From Patiria miniata (lineage: Eukaryota > Echinodermata > Asteroidea > Valvatida > Asterinidae), in the NCBI RefSeq assembly GCF_015706575.1, contig NW_024037074.1, positions 18,589,334 to 18,653,333 of the forward strand: a DNA stretch of 64,000 nt, given 5' to 3'. Shown in pieces: positions 32,170 to 44,800 of the stretch (positions within the stretch are counted from its first letter, which is position 1; each line of letters opens with the position of its first letter). The position numbers were made by a program, and so were the translations under genes. The notes below the pieces were generated by a model, which searched no databases, was not told the origin of the DNA, and saw nothing but the letters and a program-made list of their open reading frames with translations.

Positions 32170-35100
32170 GAAGGAGAGAAAAAGACAAAAAAATGCGCAG
32201 AGATGACGAAGAGAGAGAGAGATAAATTTATATAACCGATCTACCTGATATGTACCATTGTACATTGTATTTGGAGTATCAGTTTGGTGCCGCAATTTGT
32301 GTGTTTGGCATAAAACAATACACTTGCTCAGGACCATGCCATTCACCAGGGCACAAATCAAACTGAAATTGTTTTTGTATTAAAAAATGAAGAACTATTA
32401 AACCGACACACGGCCGATGGACAATATGCGAGACCGGCCAACTTAGTGGATTGGCGCCGCTATTTCGGACTCCACAAGAGAGTGGAAGTTTTGCAGACAG
32501 CTGAGAATATGTTTAAAGGTTAAACAAACACCACATTTGCATTGATGATGTGAAACAGTAATTTAAAGGAAACTCCCGGTGTGTTTTTGTAAACCGCCGG
32601 AAACTGTGCGACGTTTCGCCGAGTGAAAGGGACGAAAGGACAAAACTTGAAGCCGCACGCCTGATCTGACCTCCCAGAAATCACTACGGGTTTGAAGTAG
32701 TGACCTCTTCATAGCTGCTATTGTTACATGTCCAGATGGAATGTACATCTATTTACTGAAATTTGTATTATTATTATTATTACTATTATTATTATCGTTT
32801 GCGTTGTTTTTGCTTTTAATGTAAATGTATTAATTTGATTTTTTTTTTTATTTTAGGTATTAATATGTATTTATCATGTTCAGTTTGAAGTCGGGTTGTT
32901 CTGTGTATCACAAGGATTGAATGGTAAATCCCTACGCGGGCAAGAAATTTTTCATCAGTGAAATCTCAATTTTTAGAGATTGAGTCTCGTTTTGGCTTGT
33001 AAGAGTAAATATTAACTGCGGGTATATGTGGACAACTCCTCAATTCATTTTCAAGAGGAGTGAACAACTTTCCCCGATCCGTGCCGAAATTTTGGGAAAG
33101 TTTACGCAAGAGTATTCAAATGAAAACATGAAATAACCATTTTTGTGCTGCTAAAATTGTTATTTATTTATAAGCTTGTTTGGTTGACGTTTCGGGGTCT
33201 TCTGTTTCATAACAGTATTTGTGATTCGGGAAAAAAACAAGTATCTCATGGATTCTGCTTAATATTCTACCTGCCAATCACTTTGCGGTGAAGACAAAGT
33301 TGGTTTATAACGGACGGGTTTATAGCCAAGGTGGCATTGCTTAGCTGCGCTGATCTACATGATCTATTCAGATATACTACCGGAGTGGAAGTTTGTAACT
33401 GTCTGATATAATTTATCACTTTCTATTGATTGTATTAATATGCCAAGAAAAAAATTGAGGAAAAAAAAAAGTTGCGCATTAAAAGTGTGAAAAACATCTA
33501 ACATTGGTGCAGATGCTGCCAAATTGAAATATTGAACTGCAGAAAGCAACATATCAAGATGCGTAGGGGAGTCCTTTTTTGTCCCCCCAAAAAATTTACC
33601 TCTATCATAAGTTTTCCCATATCATTTAATCACAATCGTTTTGATTGTGAACTTCGTGCCTAGTGCCTACAACACGCAATCTTTCACGGTCGCGGTGGGG
33701 ATTGTGTGGGACAAAACTTGTATTACCTCAAAAATTTGTAGTTAGCAGAGACGCTCCGTTTGTTTATGAGAGGTGTGGTATTCAAGCATAATCTACTCGT
33801 GTTTATTGCAAGTTGTTGAAATCCGTGAAGCATGTCCATTCCCCTTGGAGTTGTTCAAAGTCGACGTTCGGATGAAGTTACAATAACCAGCAAACGATAT
33901 ATTCTTGATGCCAGTGAAATCTTCAATAATACTTGAACCGTATCGGCAATAGAGCGTGCGAGTTGGCCTCAAAACCTGCAAGATTTTACGGGAATACAGT
34001 ACATCCTGGTATCATTATATGATCCATGATGTGTAACATCCTACTTTTTTGGCAATAATTTTGCGTTCCGACTAGGCTTATCCAGTCAAGGGTAACAGAC
34101 GGACTCTGCGAAGGGAAAGAAATCATAACAATTTATAAGATATTGGAAATACTGCACAATTGATGAGAATAGCACAATGAAAACTGTTGACCTCAACTTC
34201 CGTTTAATCAATCACGCTGATATATACGGGAGTCTGTGACTAGACTAGTCAGTGTTTGGTACCGAGACGTTCACGTGGAAAGCGAGCGTGAATTAGCGAG
34301 ACTCGCACCCTCTATTGCAAATTTGTTTTCAATCGTCCATGTAGTTGCATTTACAAACAGTCATCTCTTCCCCCGACAAACCTCTTGTTTAGCGGCATCA
34401 TAAATCCACCCACATGCTCCTAAACTGACTCTTTTTTCAGCGTGTATATACATTTACACATGTAACGGCGGTAATATATCTAAAACAAATCATTGTAGTA
34501 ATATACCGATTGTTTAAGAAAGAAAAAAAAGTAAAGTTGCATGTTGTGTTCGTTTTGCACCTCTTTACAACTGATATACGGTTTTAGTCATTTTATACAC
34601 TTTTTGTCTTATTTTTATTCAGTTGTTGTTTATTATTCTTCTTTTTTGGTATGCATCCTTTTCGTTATTTGAGGAAAAGGTTAACTCTACCTCAGAAATT
34701 AAAAAAAAGAAAAAGTGTTACATATGCGACTCAGGGAAACATGATGTATGATACATTATTATACAATTTATATCTTAAGAAAAAAAAGCTAAAAAAAAAT
34801 AACATTGTACAGATAATTGTTCATGTATTCTTTGTCACGTGTTTTATCCACACACACAAAAAGTAGATTTTTTTTTCGGTGACGATATGCTAATGGTTTT
34901 TGAATATTCAGGTGCACTTTACAATAGCTTGAGTGTAAAATAGTATTGTAGCGCAGTTTGGATGGGGTCCGTGATGGTAATCAATTGTGGCCGGGTACCG
35001 GTATCTCTTCCTCCAAAAATACAAACCTTTCTTGGGGGGGGGGGGGGGGGATAGTTGAAATATATACTCCGCTCTAGAAGTAAATATAATATATCAACAA

Positions 35101-36621
35101 TTTTTGTTGTGGCTCAGAGAGATGAACTCAAATATTCAAACAGTTCTCTGTCAGTTTCGGATAGATATGTCACAAATTTGAAGTTTCGTGGGGATTTTTG
35201 TCACCCGGCCTCTATTTTATTGTGAATCCAGCATGTTCCCTGTCCAAGACTGCTTTAGTGCATGCGTGACCACTTTGTGTCTGGTTTGTGGCATTCTCTC
35301 ATCATCAGGTGTTTGTAAATTTCTTGCACAATTAGAAACACACATCAAAACCGAACTGTATTCAATGACGGGTATTCATGTTTGCCACGGTAGCACTTGT
35401 GTATCTTGTACAAACAACAAAATTGTCATCAAGTTTTTCTAACAATGAGAATTAATTTGGCATTGTAATAACTACTGTTCGCTAGTTATTATGAAACTGT
35501 AAACGGTTATTCTATTTCAGGTTAATACGCTCTGTTCAAGTGTGGCCCAAGTCCGTCAAGAATTCAAGAATTCAACGATTGTTTCATTCACACTTCTACT
35601 TGAAAAATTTACCTCACTTCGATAAAGTAAACGTAAGTCATACTCTGTACAGAAACATTCATATTTTATTCTTTTTTTTCCCCTCACGTTGCAATCATGT
35701 AAAGCTGCCCAGCTTTTGATTAAAAACAAACAAACAGTTATATCAGGTGTCTCGGAAGAAAAGAAATGTATTTCTATAATCATTCACGAATCAACTTTTT
35801 ACAAAAGCGACATATTTATTGCGCCCAAAATGTTCATGCTCGATCACACTTTTGCTAATCGTAATTTTGCTACGTTTGTGAAGTTATGACATCTGCCGTT
35901 CTCTCCACAATGTCTTGTTCCAGTCAGGATGATGTAATTACCATATATCAAAGTTAACTTGTACAGCTAATTTTGGAACCTTTTTTTTTAAATTTTTATT
36001 TTTTGAATTGTATGTTCTGTTATCAGACCCTGGTACATTGTAATGTGTGCCCTCATTTTTCATCGATCAATGCAGTTTTCTTTTTCTGTGTGTGTTTTGT
36101 CTCTTTTTTTGTCTTTTTTTTTTTGAATAAACATCATACACACAACTACCTCAAGAATAGTAAAAAAAAAACAGGTTTATTTGCAAGCCTATCCTAATTT
36201 GAGAGCGTAAATTGTATGACACAAATGAATGTCGCACCTGTGTCCATATGAGTTCATTAGAATTGTTTGTTTATTTCTGTTTCTTTTTTCTAGTTTTGTT
36301 TTGGGTTGGTTTTTTTGGGGGGGGGGTCTCTGAGATTTTTTCTTCCCAGTTGAACCAAAACCTTGATGCACAAATCATGTTACTTTTATGTTCACATATC
36401 CGTTTCAAATATGTGTGTCAAATACGTCCCTGTTATTCCCCTATCGAGATTCAGAGTGATATCCATGTGTATATTGTTTAAGATGTGTTTAAAAAAAAAA
36501 TAATAATAATTAATTACGTACGTTTTTGTTTCAATGCATTTATCTTCCATAGCATTTGGTGTTATAAAACTGTTACCGTCTCCAAATTGTACCTGTGTCT
36601 AGTAACGTAAACCACGATGTA

Positions 36622-36627
36622 AATAAA
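36622..36627 (+). promoter_or_regulatory. Candidate poly(A) signal AATAAA
   Basis: AATAAA sits within TGTAAATAAAG and is followed by a T-rich run (CCCATTGTTTTTAACAT), the usual layout of a cleavage signal. It overlaps TGTAAATA, a Pumilio-type element. It could end one form of the receptor mRNA. Confidence 0.35.
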
Positions 36628-37616
36628 GCCCATTGTTTTTAACATCTCTCCGGTTGACTCTGTTGCCGCGTCGACCTGAAGTTTGCCCGGATATTTTTTA
36701 AACGCGGAAAGGCTTCCGATTGGCCGCGACTTGTTTTTGTCTTTTTTTTATTTTGTGACGGCCTGGAGGAGGCCAGACGTAAAATACGGGTATAATGTAA
36801 AAACAACGGGCCAACATTCAGGTCTTCAACGGCAACAGCGGTCAACTGGATTTCTTTTCTTAAAGTTTACAGTTATTCAGATAAACATGCTTGTTGAGTC
36901 CCTTGTTTTGTTCCTTGAATCGTTTACGCGGACCGTTTTTTTCCCCTTTTGGTTTGTATTAAACAGTGAAGTTTGTGGGTTTTTTTTTTTTTTTGGATGA
37001 GAGAAGCAGACGTGACATACTAACCTCTATGTACATATTTTTTTAAAAAGCTGATAATATACGGGTGCAGGGGAGTTTGTCTCCTGGCTTTTAAGCGTTT
37101 TATTTTAAAAGTGCACGATTGTATGTCAAAACAATCCCGTTTTTATAGGGATTTGTCCAAAAGAAAAAACAATGGTTTTTTTTTTGTCATGTGCTGGTAT
37201 TACCGGGTTATTAATTTTTGAGGGCAATTTTTGGTGAAAGAAACATGTACATATCTTCTTTCAGAAGTTATTGTCTTAAACATGTGGAAAAAAGGCGGCC
37301 TTTAAAAATACAGATACGAATATGTTCAAAATACTGAGGAAATTTGAACATTGTCAAGCAGCAATATGCAACAGATGTTTCATTTTGAGGCAAAGTTTGA
37401 GTGAAATAAATTCACCATTTTGTTCCATTTGGGAGGAAATACAAAAAAGGAAAGAATTCATGAATTATAAAAGATGGTCAGAATTAACATATACAAATCT
37501 TGGAAGATTTTTTTTGAATTTTTTTTTTTATTTCTTAATCACAGTGTTTGAAGAATGAAAACAAAGCGAAGCGCTTTTTCTGTGTATATATAATAATATA
37601 TTTATATAGAGACATT

Positions 37617-37622
37617 AATAAA
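37617..37622 (+). promoter_or_regulatory. Candidate distal poly(A) signal AATAAA
   Basis: AATAAA occurs in ATTAATAAAGTCCTG, followed by a T/A-rich stretch. It is a second possible end for the receptor transcript, one kilobase beyond the previous signal. A further AATAAA lies at 39278. Confidence 0.3.
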
Positions 37623-37649
37623 GTCCTGTAATATATACGATTGTGCCCA

Positions 37650-39600
37650 AATCATGGAAATTTATTCAGTGATTAGCCATATCAAAAATGAGCAGCTGTT
37701 GGAAGTTATTTTGATTGAGACTTAAGACAGAAAAATCATGTCACCTTTTAATAATGTTTTTTATCCCAAAATGGTTTTAGTAATGTTTTATCGAACATTT
37801 GTGACGCAAAAAAGAATTGACTTATGCTGCATTTTGATCTAATTCCTGACTTTTTTTTTCTCATTTTAAGAATTTTATTCAAACTGGATTTGTCCAAAAC
37901 ATCTGTTGCATATTTCTGTTGGATTGCCTTTGTCTCGGCTCACTTTGTGTTCAGTGAATGATATCAGAAAGATACTTTTAAGGAAGGTTTTCAAATGTTT
38001 TATTGACCTTTATGTCAAGATGAGTATAACACGTCTCAGCACTTTGTCATGTCTTTAGTGTGTCTGTCCCAAGTTGTATGAGGTTGTCACTCATTTTTTT
38101 TTTTAAACTTGTGAATTAATTAATTAACGTATGTGTAAGAGTTTTTCCGTGTTTGTTTTAACGATTATAAGTATTATAATTAATCAGGACGTGGTGCATG
38201 TGCAGAGGTGACATACACGTAAGCAGCTGGACTCCCTAATGAAAAAGGGGGACAAAAATGACGTGCCATAGTTTGTCCAAATTGTGATCATCAATTAATT
38301 ACTCAGAGTAGACAAGTGATAGTTCGATTGAGGCGGTGTAGAGAAATACTCGGGCTTATAACGAGCCTTTTTTAAGATGATGGCGATTCGTTGTCCCTTT
38401 TTTCGAAGAACATTCTGACCAGTTGGCCAATCTGAAACTAGAATTTTGTCTTTCTTGGCCTTATCTGGACATCATCTCGCAAAATATTCGGCTGAAATAG
38501 TTTTCAAAATGGGATGGCACCCCTTAATCAAAAACAAAATTTTGGACATTTGTGGTATTAAGGGCAAAGGGAAAGAGTGCAGGGTGAATATTTTAAGTAA
38601 CTTTTCCAAATGGAAATTCTTGTACATGTTTAACGACGACAAGATTTTCACGGTCACATTTTAAAAGAGACCTATTTTGGTTTACTTGTCCTTGCACTTC
38701 AGCATGTATTGAAAATGGAAATCGTAAAAAATCGAGGTTTTCTTTTTGCTGTAGATTGAAACATTGTTAGCAGCCAAAATTGGTATGATCCATTTTCCCT
38801 TTGGCCAAGTTGGAACCATCCTTGTGCCCAACCATTCTTGTTACCCAACTGGGAATGAACTCAGCACCCAACTTCTTTCTCCTCTGTCTCGGGCCGTGTC
38901 CGAATCGCTTGGCCACAGCCGGAAATAATGCACGAGTCCATGGCTGCAGCCGCTAGCCAGTGGCTACCATAGGTGCGTGTGCGATTCCCGGTCGTAGCCA
39001 AGTGATTGGGATACGGCTCTCTATTATGTAAACAGCCACAAAGCAGTTGGGTTATTTCTACTTCACTACACTGCCTTGTTTTGAAAATTCTAGGCTCCTT
39101 TGGGTCCAGCTGGTTTTACTGAATGTTTGCGTACAGCATTACATTACGATTTTTTGTACAGTATAGAAACATAACACGGAGGAAAACAAGAGAGAGAGCA
39201 GAGTTTACGACGATAATATTGCTGTTAGCAGTGTTTCTATATATAAATATATATATACGTATTGTCTTACACTAAAAAATAAAACACGCCAGTAATATAC
39301 GGGTGGATGGAATATTTAGTGTCTTGTGTTCTTTTGTTTTAGTTTTCCTGCACGATATTGAAAAGTGCTACAGCAATTGGTCAGTGTACCAAACATGCCT
39401 AAATCAATATTTTGTTTTCCAAGTAAAAAATGCATGAATTTTTTTTTTAAATGTAGAGCATTAAGAGTCGTGAGGACACACTAGCATCATATGGAGGAGG
39501 GGACTTGATCTGTTGGATTGCAGACATGACTTACATTGTTTTTTTCGCCTAAAAAATAGATCATGTTGAGCATGTCTGGCATTAAGCAAAATTTTACTTG
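37650..39600. other. Intergenic stretch without recognised gene
   Basis: AT-rich DNA with no coding signal. Short frames exist on both strands at 38446-38664 that overlap each other and match nothing I know. An (AT)n patch lies at 39238-39257. Confidence 0.45.
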
Positions 39601-39615
39601 TTTGTTTGGACACAG

Positions 39616-40430
39616 TAATGTTGTACAAACCCAACCCGAAACCGAAACTGACCCAACCTGAAACCTTCTTCAAGCCATTTTCGAAAAACCCAAAATAAAC
39701 AAAAATAAACAGGAGAAATCCCAAAACAGGAAATTCACACGGTGCAATATTAACCCTTACTCTCTGAGGGTAGTTTACTGCATGTCAGTTGGTTATGCCA
39801 ATGCCCTCCAGCTGCAGTTTATTGGCAGATAGTTTTATTTAACAGTGAAGGCTCCAATTGGCAGGAGTTGGAGGCCCTGGAGGGTGCCTGATACTGACCA
39901 GCTGGGGGCACTCACTTTGTTATCAGAGGACTCTCATTGTTCTCTGTGGCATGTATTGGAGTGCCTGTCCAGTTACCCTTGAAATGACATGGCAGATATT
40001 GGAGGGCCATGCAGAAAACATAGGAGATTTTCTTGAGGCACATATTGGCATGCGTTGGAGGGTCTAGTAGGGTAAGGGTTAATTGCAGAGTCACTGTACC
40101 AGGTACAACCAAATGTGGTTTGCGGTCCATCACGCATGGTTAGACATTGTAGGCCCACTGGTACATGTAGGTCACGTTGTGAGTGCCGTTACACGTAGGT
40201 CACGTTGTGAGTGCCGTATGGTGATTCAGTCACTGAGAGACGATGATTTTCGCGCGACGTGGGTTTAAGTTCTGACACAAAAAGCGGACACGTTGCCCAA
40301 GCCAGATATTGGTACTTTCTTCGGGTAGGTTCGGTTGTCCTTGAATTTCGGTTTTGGTTCAGATTCGGTTAATATCTATTATGTTTTGGGTCGGTTTGGC
40401 CTGGTCAACCCGACCCGATTCACAACATTA
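39616..40430. mobile_element. Inverted-repeat transposon remnant, hosting a nested MITE
   Basis: TAATGTTGTACAAACCCAAC at the left and CGACCCGATTCACAACATTA at the right are inverted. The arms continue with CCCGAAACCGAA / TTCGGTTTTGG. A piggyBac-like MITE sits inside at 39750-40082. Downstream is a 30-bp direct duplication (GTAGGTCACGTTGTGAGTGC at 40167 and about 40196). The superfamily is probably hAT, unproven because no target duplication is clear. Confidence 0.6.
39750..40082. mobile_element. piggyBac-like MITE nested in an older element
   Basis: This 333-bp element is bounded by TTAACCCTTACTCTC and TAGGGTAAGGGTTAA. The body holds repeated TTGGAGGNCC-type and TGGCATGTATTGGAG words. Confidence 0.75.
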
Positions 40431-40762
40431 GGATCACACACACACACAACGAAATTCTTTCAACAGATTTGTCTATTTATTGATAAAAAGAAGCCGTGCA
40501 TGACAGTTCTTCATCACTTTTTTGAAATCTCATTACAAGATATGAAAAACTTCAGGCTTAAGCCCAAATTGTCATAAAAGCAATGAAGCTACTTTAGTTA
40601 AATAAATATTTTGTCAACTCCTGTATTTACATTGCAGGTTGGAAAAACGAGAGAGTTGTCAGGTAAAACATTCCCCAAGAAAAATATGGAGTGACCAGTT
40701 TTCCAATAATTCCCCTACATCAATATGATGAAAAGGTAAGGTTACTTAAAATGTCAATATTT

Positions 40763-40907
40763 AACAATTGTTGAGTGCTGTGATGTGGGATATGACATTT
40801 TGAGCACCCGAGGGGCCCATAGCACCCGAGGCCGAAAGCCGAGGGTGCTATGCGCCCCTAGAGGGTTAAAAACGTCATATCCCACATCACAGCAGTCAAC
40901 AATTGTT
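40763..40907. repeat. Long hairpin palindrome, 145 bp
   Basis: AACAATTGTTGAGTGCTGTG and ATGTGGGATATGAC are mirrored by GTCATATCCCACATCACAGC and AGTCAACAATTGTT. In the centre a second hairpin pairs CATAGCACCCGAGGCC with the GAGGGTGCTATG arm. This nested symmetry is typical of a transposon end or a minimal foldback element. Confidence 0.85.
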
Positions 40908-41265
40908 TTGTTATTACTCTGTCTTGGATTCTTTGGATTTTGATGTAAAAATAACGAAAACAAATAGCGGTAAAAACACAACAATCATGACAATCAAGCG
41001 GCAACTCACATGCGTGTCGCATGCTCGAAACAGCTGATCGTCTACTAGTTCCCTGCTCCCACTCATGTGTGAAAACGTGGTGAAAATAGCGTGGGTACCA
41101 ACGATACAAGCGTTTCACACTGTATCGTACTGTACGTAAAATCATAGCACACTCCTGCCTCACCTACCTGATATCCCACGGGGAGTGTGCCATGACTTTT
41201 TATAAACTTAAAACGTGATCGTTCTAGGCCAATGAAAATACAATATTCAAGACAGAGGTATAACA
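40908..41265. mobile_element. Possible MITE adjoining the hairpin
   Basis: TTGTTATTACTCTGTCTTGG at 40908 is mirrored by CAAGACAGAGGTATAACAA ending near 41266, and CCAATGAAAATAC faces TCTTTGGATTTTG. The target site is not resolved, and the palindrome at 40763 may belong to the same element. Confidence 0.45.
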
Positions 41266-41398
41266 ATATGCATTACAAACTTTCCATCTCGCAAATTAAG
41301 CATTCTCTCTCTCAAAAAAGGCCTATTCCATTTGAAACCAATTGACCGAATTTTGTCTCTGCGTTGCTGTACAAGCAATTGACCCATGCCACCTCCCC

Positions 41399-41555
41399 AC
41401 TAATTGTCTCAATTTCTCCTATAACTCTCATCGTATCTTGTCGAAGGTATTCAGGACCTTCATTTTGTCCTCCAGCAGTCCTTCTTCCTGGATGCCCAGG
41501 TTCTTGGGCAGCTTGGGCTGGACCCATCCTGTCAGCATCTGTCCCAGGTTGCCAC
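41399..41555 (-). other. Tandem duplicate of the FASTKD1 last-exon 3' end
   Basis: A copy of about 155 bp of the end of exon 8 (original 41556-41715) lies directly downstream. It keeps the matching reading frame: LGQMLTGWVQPKLPKNLGIQ, EEGLLEDKMKVLNTFDKIR, then TGA at 41430-41428. It differs from the original mainly by a short in-frame loss near EDEMVLKV and a few substitutions. It probably sits in the 3'UTR, but it could serve as an alternative C-terminal exon. Confidence 0.75.
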
Positions 41556-41582
41556 TAATTGTCTCAATGTCTCCTACAACTC

Positions 41583-41846
41583 TCATCGAATCTTGTCGAA
41601 GGTATTCAGGACCTTCAGCACCATCTCATCCTCCAGCAGTCCCTCCTCCTGGATGCCCAGGTTCTTGGGCAGCTTGGGCTGGACCCGTCCCGTCAGCATC
41701 TCTCCCAGGCTGCTTCCCACGTCCAGTCCCTGCTCCTGCTGCTCTTGTTCTTGCTCCTCGTTGGGGCTAAAAATGAGCTGACGCAGATACTCGGTTCTCT
41801 CCTCACGTTCTGTCAGGGCCTGGGAGCTCCACACAAAGTGGGGTAT
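41583..41846 (-). CDS. fastkd1: FASTKD1-like exon 8 (RAP end, C-terminal extension)
   Basis: The acceptor CTCCCAATAG precedes 41846; the stop TGA is at 41585-41583. It begins IPHFVWSSQALTEREERTEY, finishing the RAP domain (IPHFVW corresponds to the usual hydrophobic-x-W segment). An acidic, Gln/Glu-rich extension follows (EEQEQEQQEQGLD), then LTGRVQPKLPKNLGIQEEGL and a terminal helix VLKVLNTFDKIR. The extension past the RAP domain is unusually long for the family. Its 3' part is duplicated immediately downstream. Confidence 0.9.
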   Translation of the reverse strand: MPHFVWSSQALTEREERTEYLRQLIFSPNEEQEQEQQEQGLDVGSSLGEMLTGRVQPKLPKNLGIQEEGLLEDEMVLKVLNTFDKIR

Positions 41847-44800
41847 CTATTGGGAGGAAGACGAAAGAGAAAAAGGTTTATATGGTTGTGCTTCTGAATT
41901 TGCTTTTTTTTCTTAAATGACCATGGTGTGACCGTAGTTGGAATTGTCATCAATGATCGTTCCAAAATCTGTTTGTCTGATTGGACTTAATCTGTAAAAG
42001 ACTAAAACTTTGATAAAATCCATTATGGAACAGCTAAGATCTAGTTTATAACGGCGTGGGGTGGGGCTGGCAAGAACACGACCACCCTCCTCCCAAGAAA
42101 GGGTTAAAACAAGCTGGAAATGATCTCGGAAGCTGCGGGCCAACGAATTCATGTTCATGCATGAGTCACATGATTGTGGCACGTACTTTCTGGAAGGAGT
42201 AGTGTTTTGAGTACAAAAATCAGGTTTTTAACCCTAGTGACCCCACGATGACCTTTCACGTTAAGTGGAGACCCATTGAAGTGACACAAGGGAGGGCCAG
42301 GGCCTAAGGGACGAGTTGATATATGCCCTTCGCCAGGCCTGAGGGATGAGGTGATTATAGCCATGCAAGGCTGTCATGGAGCGTTTGTTACTAACTAACG
42401 GAGAGACGCGACGATTTGTTGAGCTGCTGTCTGCAGCTAAAAAAATTGGCCTTTTTAATTATGACAAGTTTTCAAAGTTTCACTCGTACAAAAACAGTGT
42501 GTACCAACTGTACTTGGGTAACAGGCTCATCCGGCATACCTAAGGTGGACGCTTCCCCCAAACTGATTGGAAAAAATTGTGATCTCCCATTCCTGAAAAA
42601 AGGTTCGCAAATACTCATTTCAACTTTCCCCACCCTTACAGAAATGTTCTCCCAAACCATAACTTTGAAGCAACTGTTTGTTAAATTTCCCCCAACCTGG
42701 ATGGGTATCTGGTTATTTGAAAAATTGCAAGAAATGCTTAAGGTTTTTCAACTTCTTGGGGACGGGTGAACGCTTACCTGGACGTATCTGTAGCCCATGA
42801 GTTCCATGTGCCTTCGTTTCAGAGCCACCATGCCTAGGGTGCGCCTGGAGTTGATGCAGAACAACGAACTGGACAAGAAGTCGATGGCGACCCTGAAACA
42901 AGACAAGCATGAGATAAGGTTAGACATGAAACCAACAAGAAGAAAAAGCAGGGTTCGACCTTAACTTTTTTTTTTCACTGGCCAGCCGGGCTACTGAAAC
43001 AGACTCTTATCTAGCCCGCGGGCGTTTTCACTAGCCCGCATGTTTTCCTTTTATAGAGTGTCTCATAAACAACAATGTGCATACATCTAAAACATGTATC
43101 CTGAGGCAATCTTGTCAGTCTTTTTAATAAACAGATCTAATACTTTATCCCTAAACAGTTAATAAAACTAGACATATACAGGTTTGCTTTCTGAATTTAA
43201 TGATTTATTTCTTCCTGTCTTTTCATCTCTGCTGTAGCCCCATAATTTTTGACTCGCCAGCCGGGCTACTTAAGGAATAGTTTGACTAGCCCACCGCTGT
43301 TTTGACTAGCATTTAGCTAGTGGGCTACCGCCAAAGTCGAACCCTGGATAAAGTGAGGAAACAGACGAATAGGAAGGAAAGTTTACATTTAATTGTTGAA
43401 ATTTTGCCTTTAAATTGTCAGAAATAGAATGTGGAGGGGGAAAGCGTTAAACGTTTTCATACATGGGTTGTATTTTTAAGAATAAAATTAGAATATTAAA
43501 AAATTATTATGCACATGTTATGTGGAAGGCGGAGAGATCAGAATTTGACATATGTTTCAGCCCCAAACATTTGACTGAAATTTGTAACTTTGAAAAACTA
43601 AAGTTTAGCAACTACACACCAACGTTGCGCAGCTACACCAAGTTTTGTGAAATCAATCATGCTTATTGCACAGCTGCACAATAAATTTGTTGCGTAGATC
43701 CTACGCATGGCGTAACTTAAGCGCTGTTTCCTGAAATCAGCTGCAGAACCAGGGAGAACCAGGACACGCATGTAATACATTCATTACTGGCTCTTATGAG
43801 AACGCCATTCAGTGACATCAATGGCTTCAACTCGAATCCGTAACGAAATGGGATCATTCCTTGAGAATTTACCCACCTCTGTGCACCGTGCGGTAGCTGC
43901 TTAGTCTGGGTACCCCACTGCATCAGATCAGCCAGCATGGTCCCCGCTACCTTGGCCTCGGATCGGTTCAGCACGCTGCCATAGTCCGCACAGGCTAGAG
44001 GGTTGCCGTCACTGTCCAAGACACACTCAAAGGCTGAAGCCAAAAGCATGAAAAAGTTGTAAAATTTCCAAATTTTCAAAACCATACCACAGTAAACTTT
44101 AATAATCTCAATGAAAGGGACAGCAGCTCAGTTTGTGCCGAAAACTGTGAGCTTAGTACCATGAAATTGGGCCCCGACTGTAATGAATGTATTATAGGCT
44201 CAACATTTATACTGTTAATCTTGTATACTGCCCTCTATTGATGGACCAGCCACTAGGTGCAATGCACATATAGTCCCATGCATGTATATGAGGACAAGCA
44301 AGGCTCACAAATCCTCCAAGTTTGCACTGACTGCCATGCACCATGATGATGCCACCTTCAAATTGAATGCAGTTCGGCCTTCTCGAGTGCACATACCAAT
44401 GCCATTTTTGGAACGCAATGCTCTGAGTCCTTAGGCCAAAAAAAAAAAAGTCTCCGGTTTCTGGTATGGAGCTTGCCCAAAAGTGGTGCGGCGACGCGGC
44501 TTTTTTTTTTTTTTACCTTTTTTTTTTTTTTTTTTTTGGCTTCAAATGTCGGCTGATGACTGCAAATGGTGCCCGACTAAACTTAGTGCAAATATATGGG
44601 AGTCCAGAGAGGCCACATAAAGCTTATTCTCGATCGTAACCCCATCTAAAAACACGTTAAAATTGTGCAGCAGCAGGATTCCAGTCAAACCAGTGAGTTT
44701 GGCGGTTTTGAGACATCATCTTGTATTGAAAAAAAAACTTTTTCATTTTGCCGACGCGCATGGCTACGGCGACGCGCGCGCATACCAGAAACCGGAGACT

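Larger units (their letters stand above)
32170..37650 (+). other. Probable long 3'UTR of the protogenin-like gene
   Basis: Downstream of the stop codon there are over 5 kb of AT-rich, T-rich sequence without the SINEs and MITEs that crowd the introns, and with no convincing open frame. Candidate AATAAA signals lie at 36126, 36622 and 37617. The repeat-poor character and the poly(A) signals suggest transcribed 3'UTR, but the true end cannot be set from sequence. A (TTA)n tract at 32766-32797 and a G tract at 35034-35050 are the only simple repeats of note. Confidence 0.4.
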
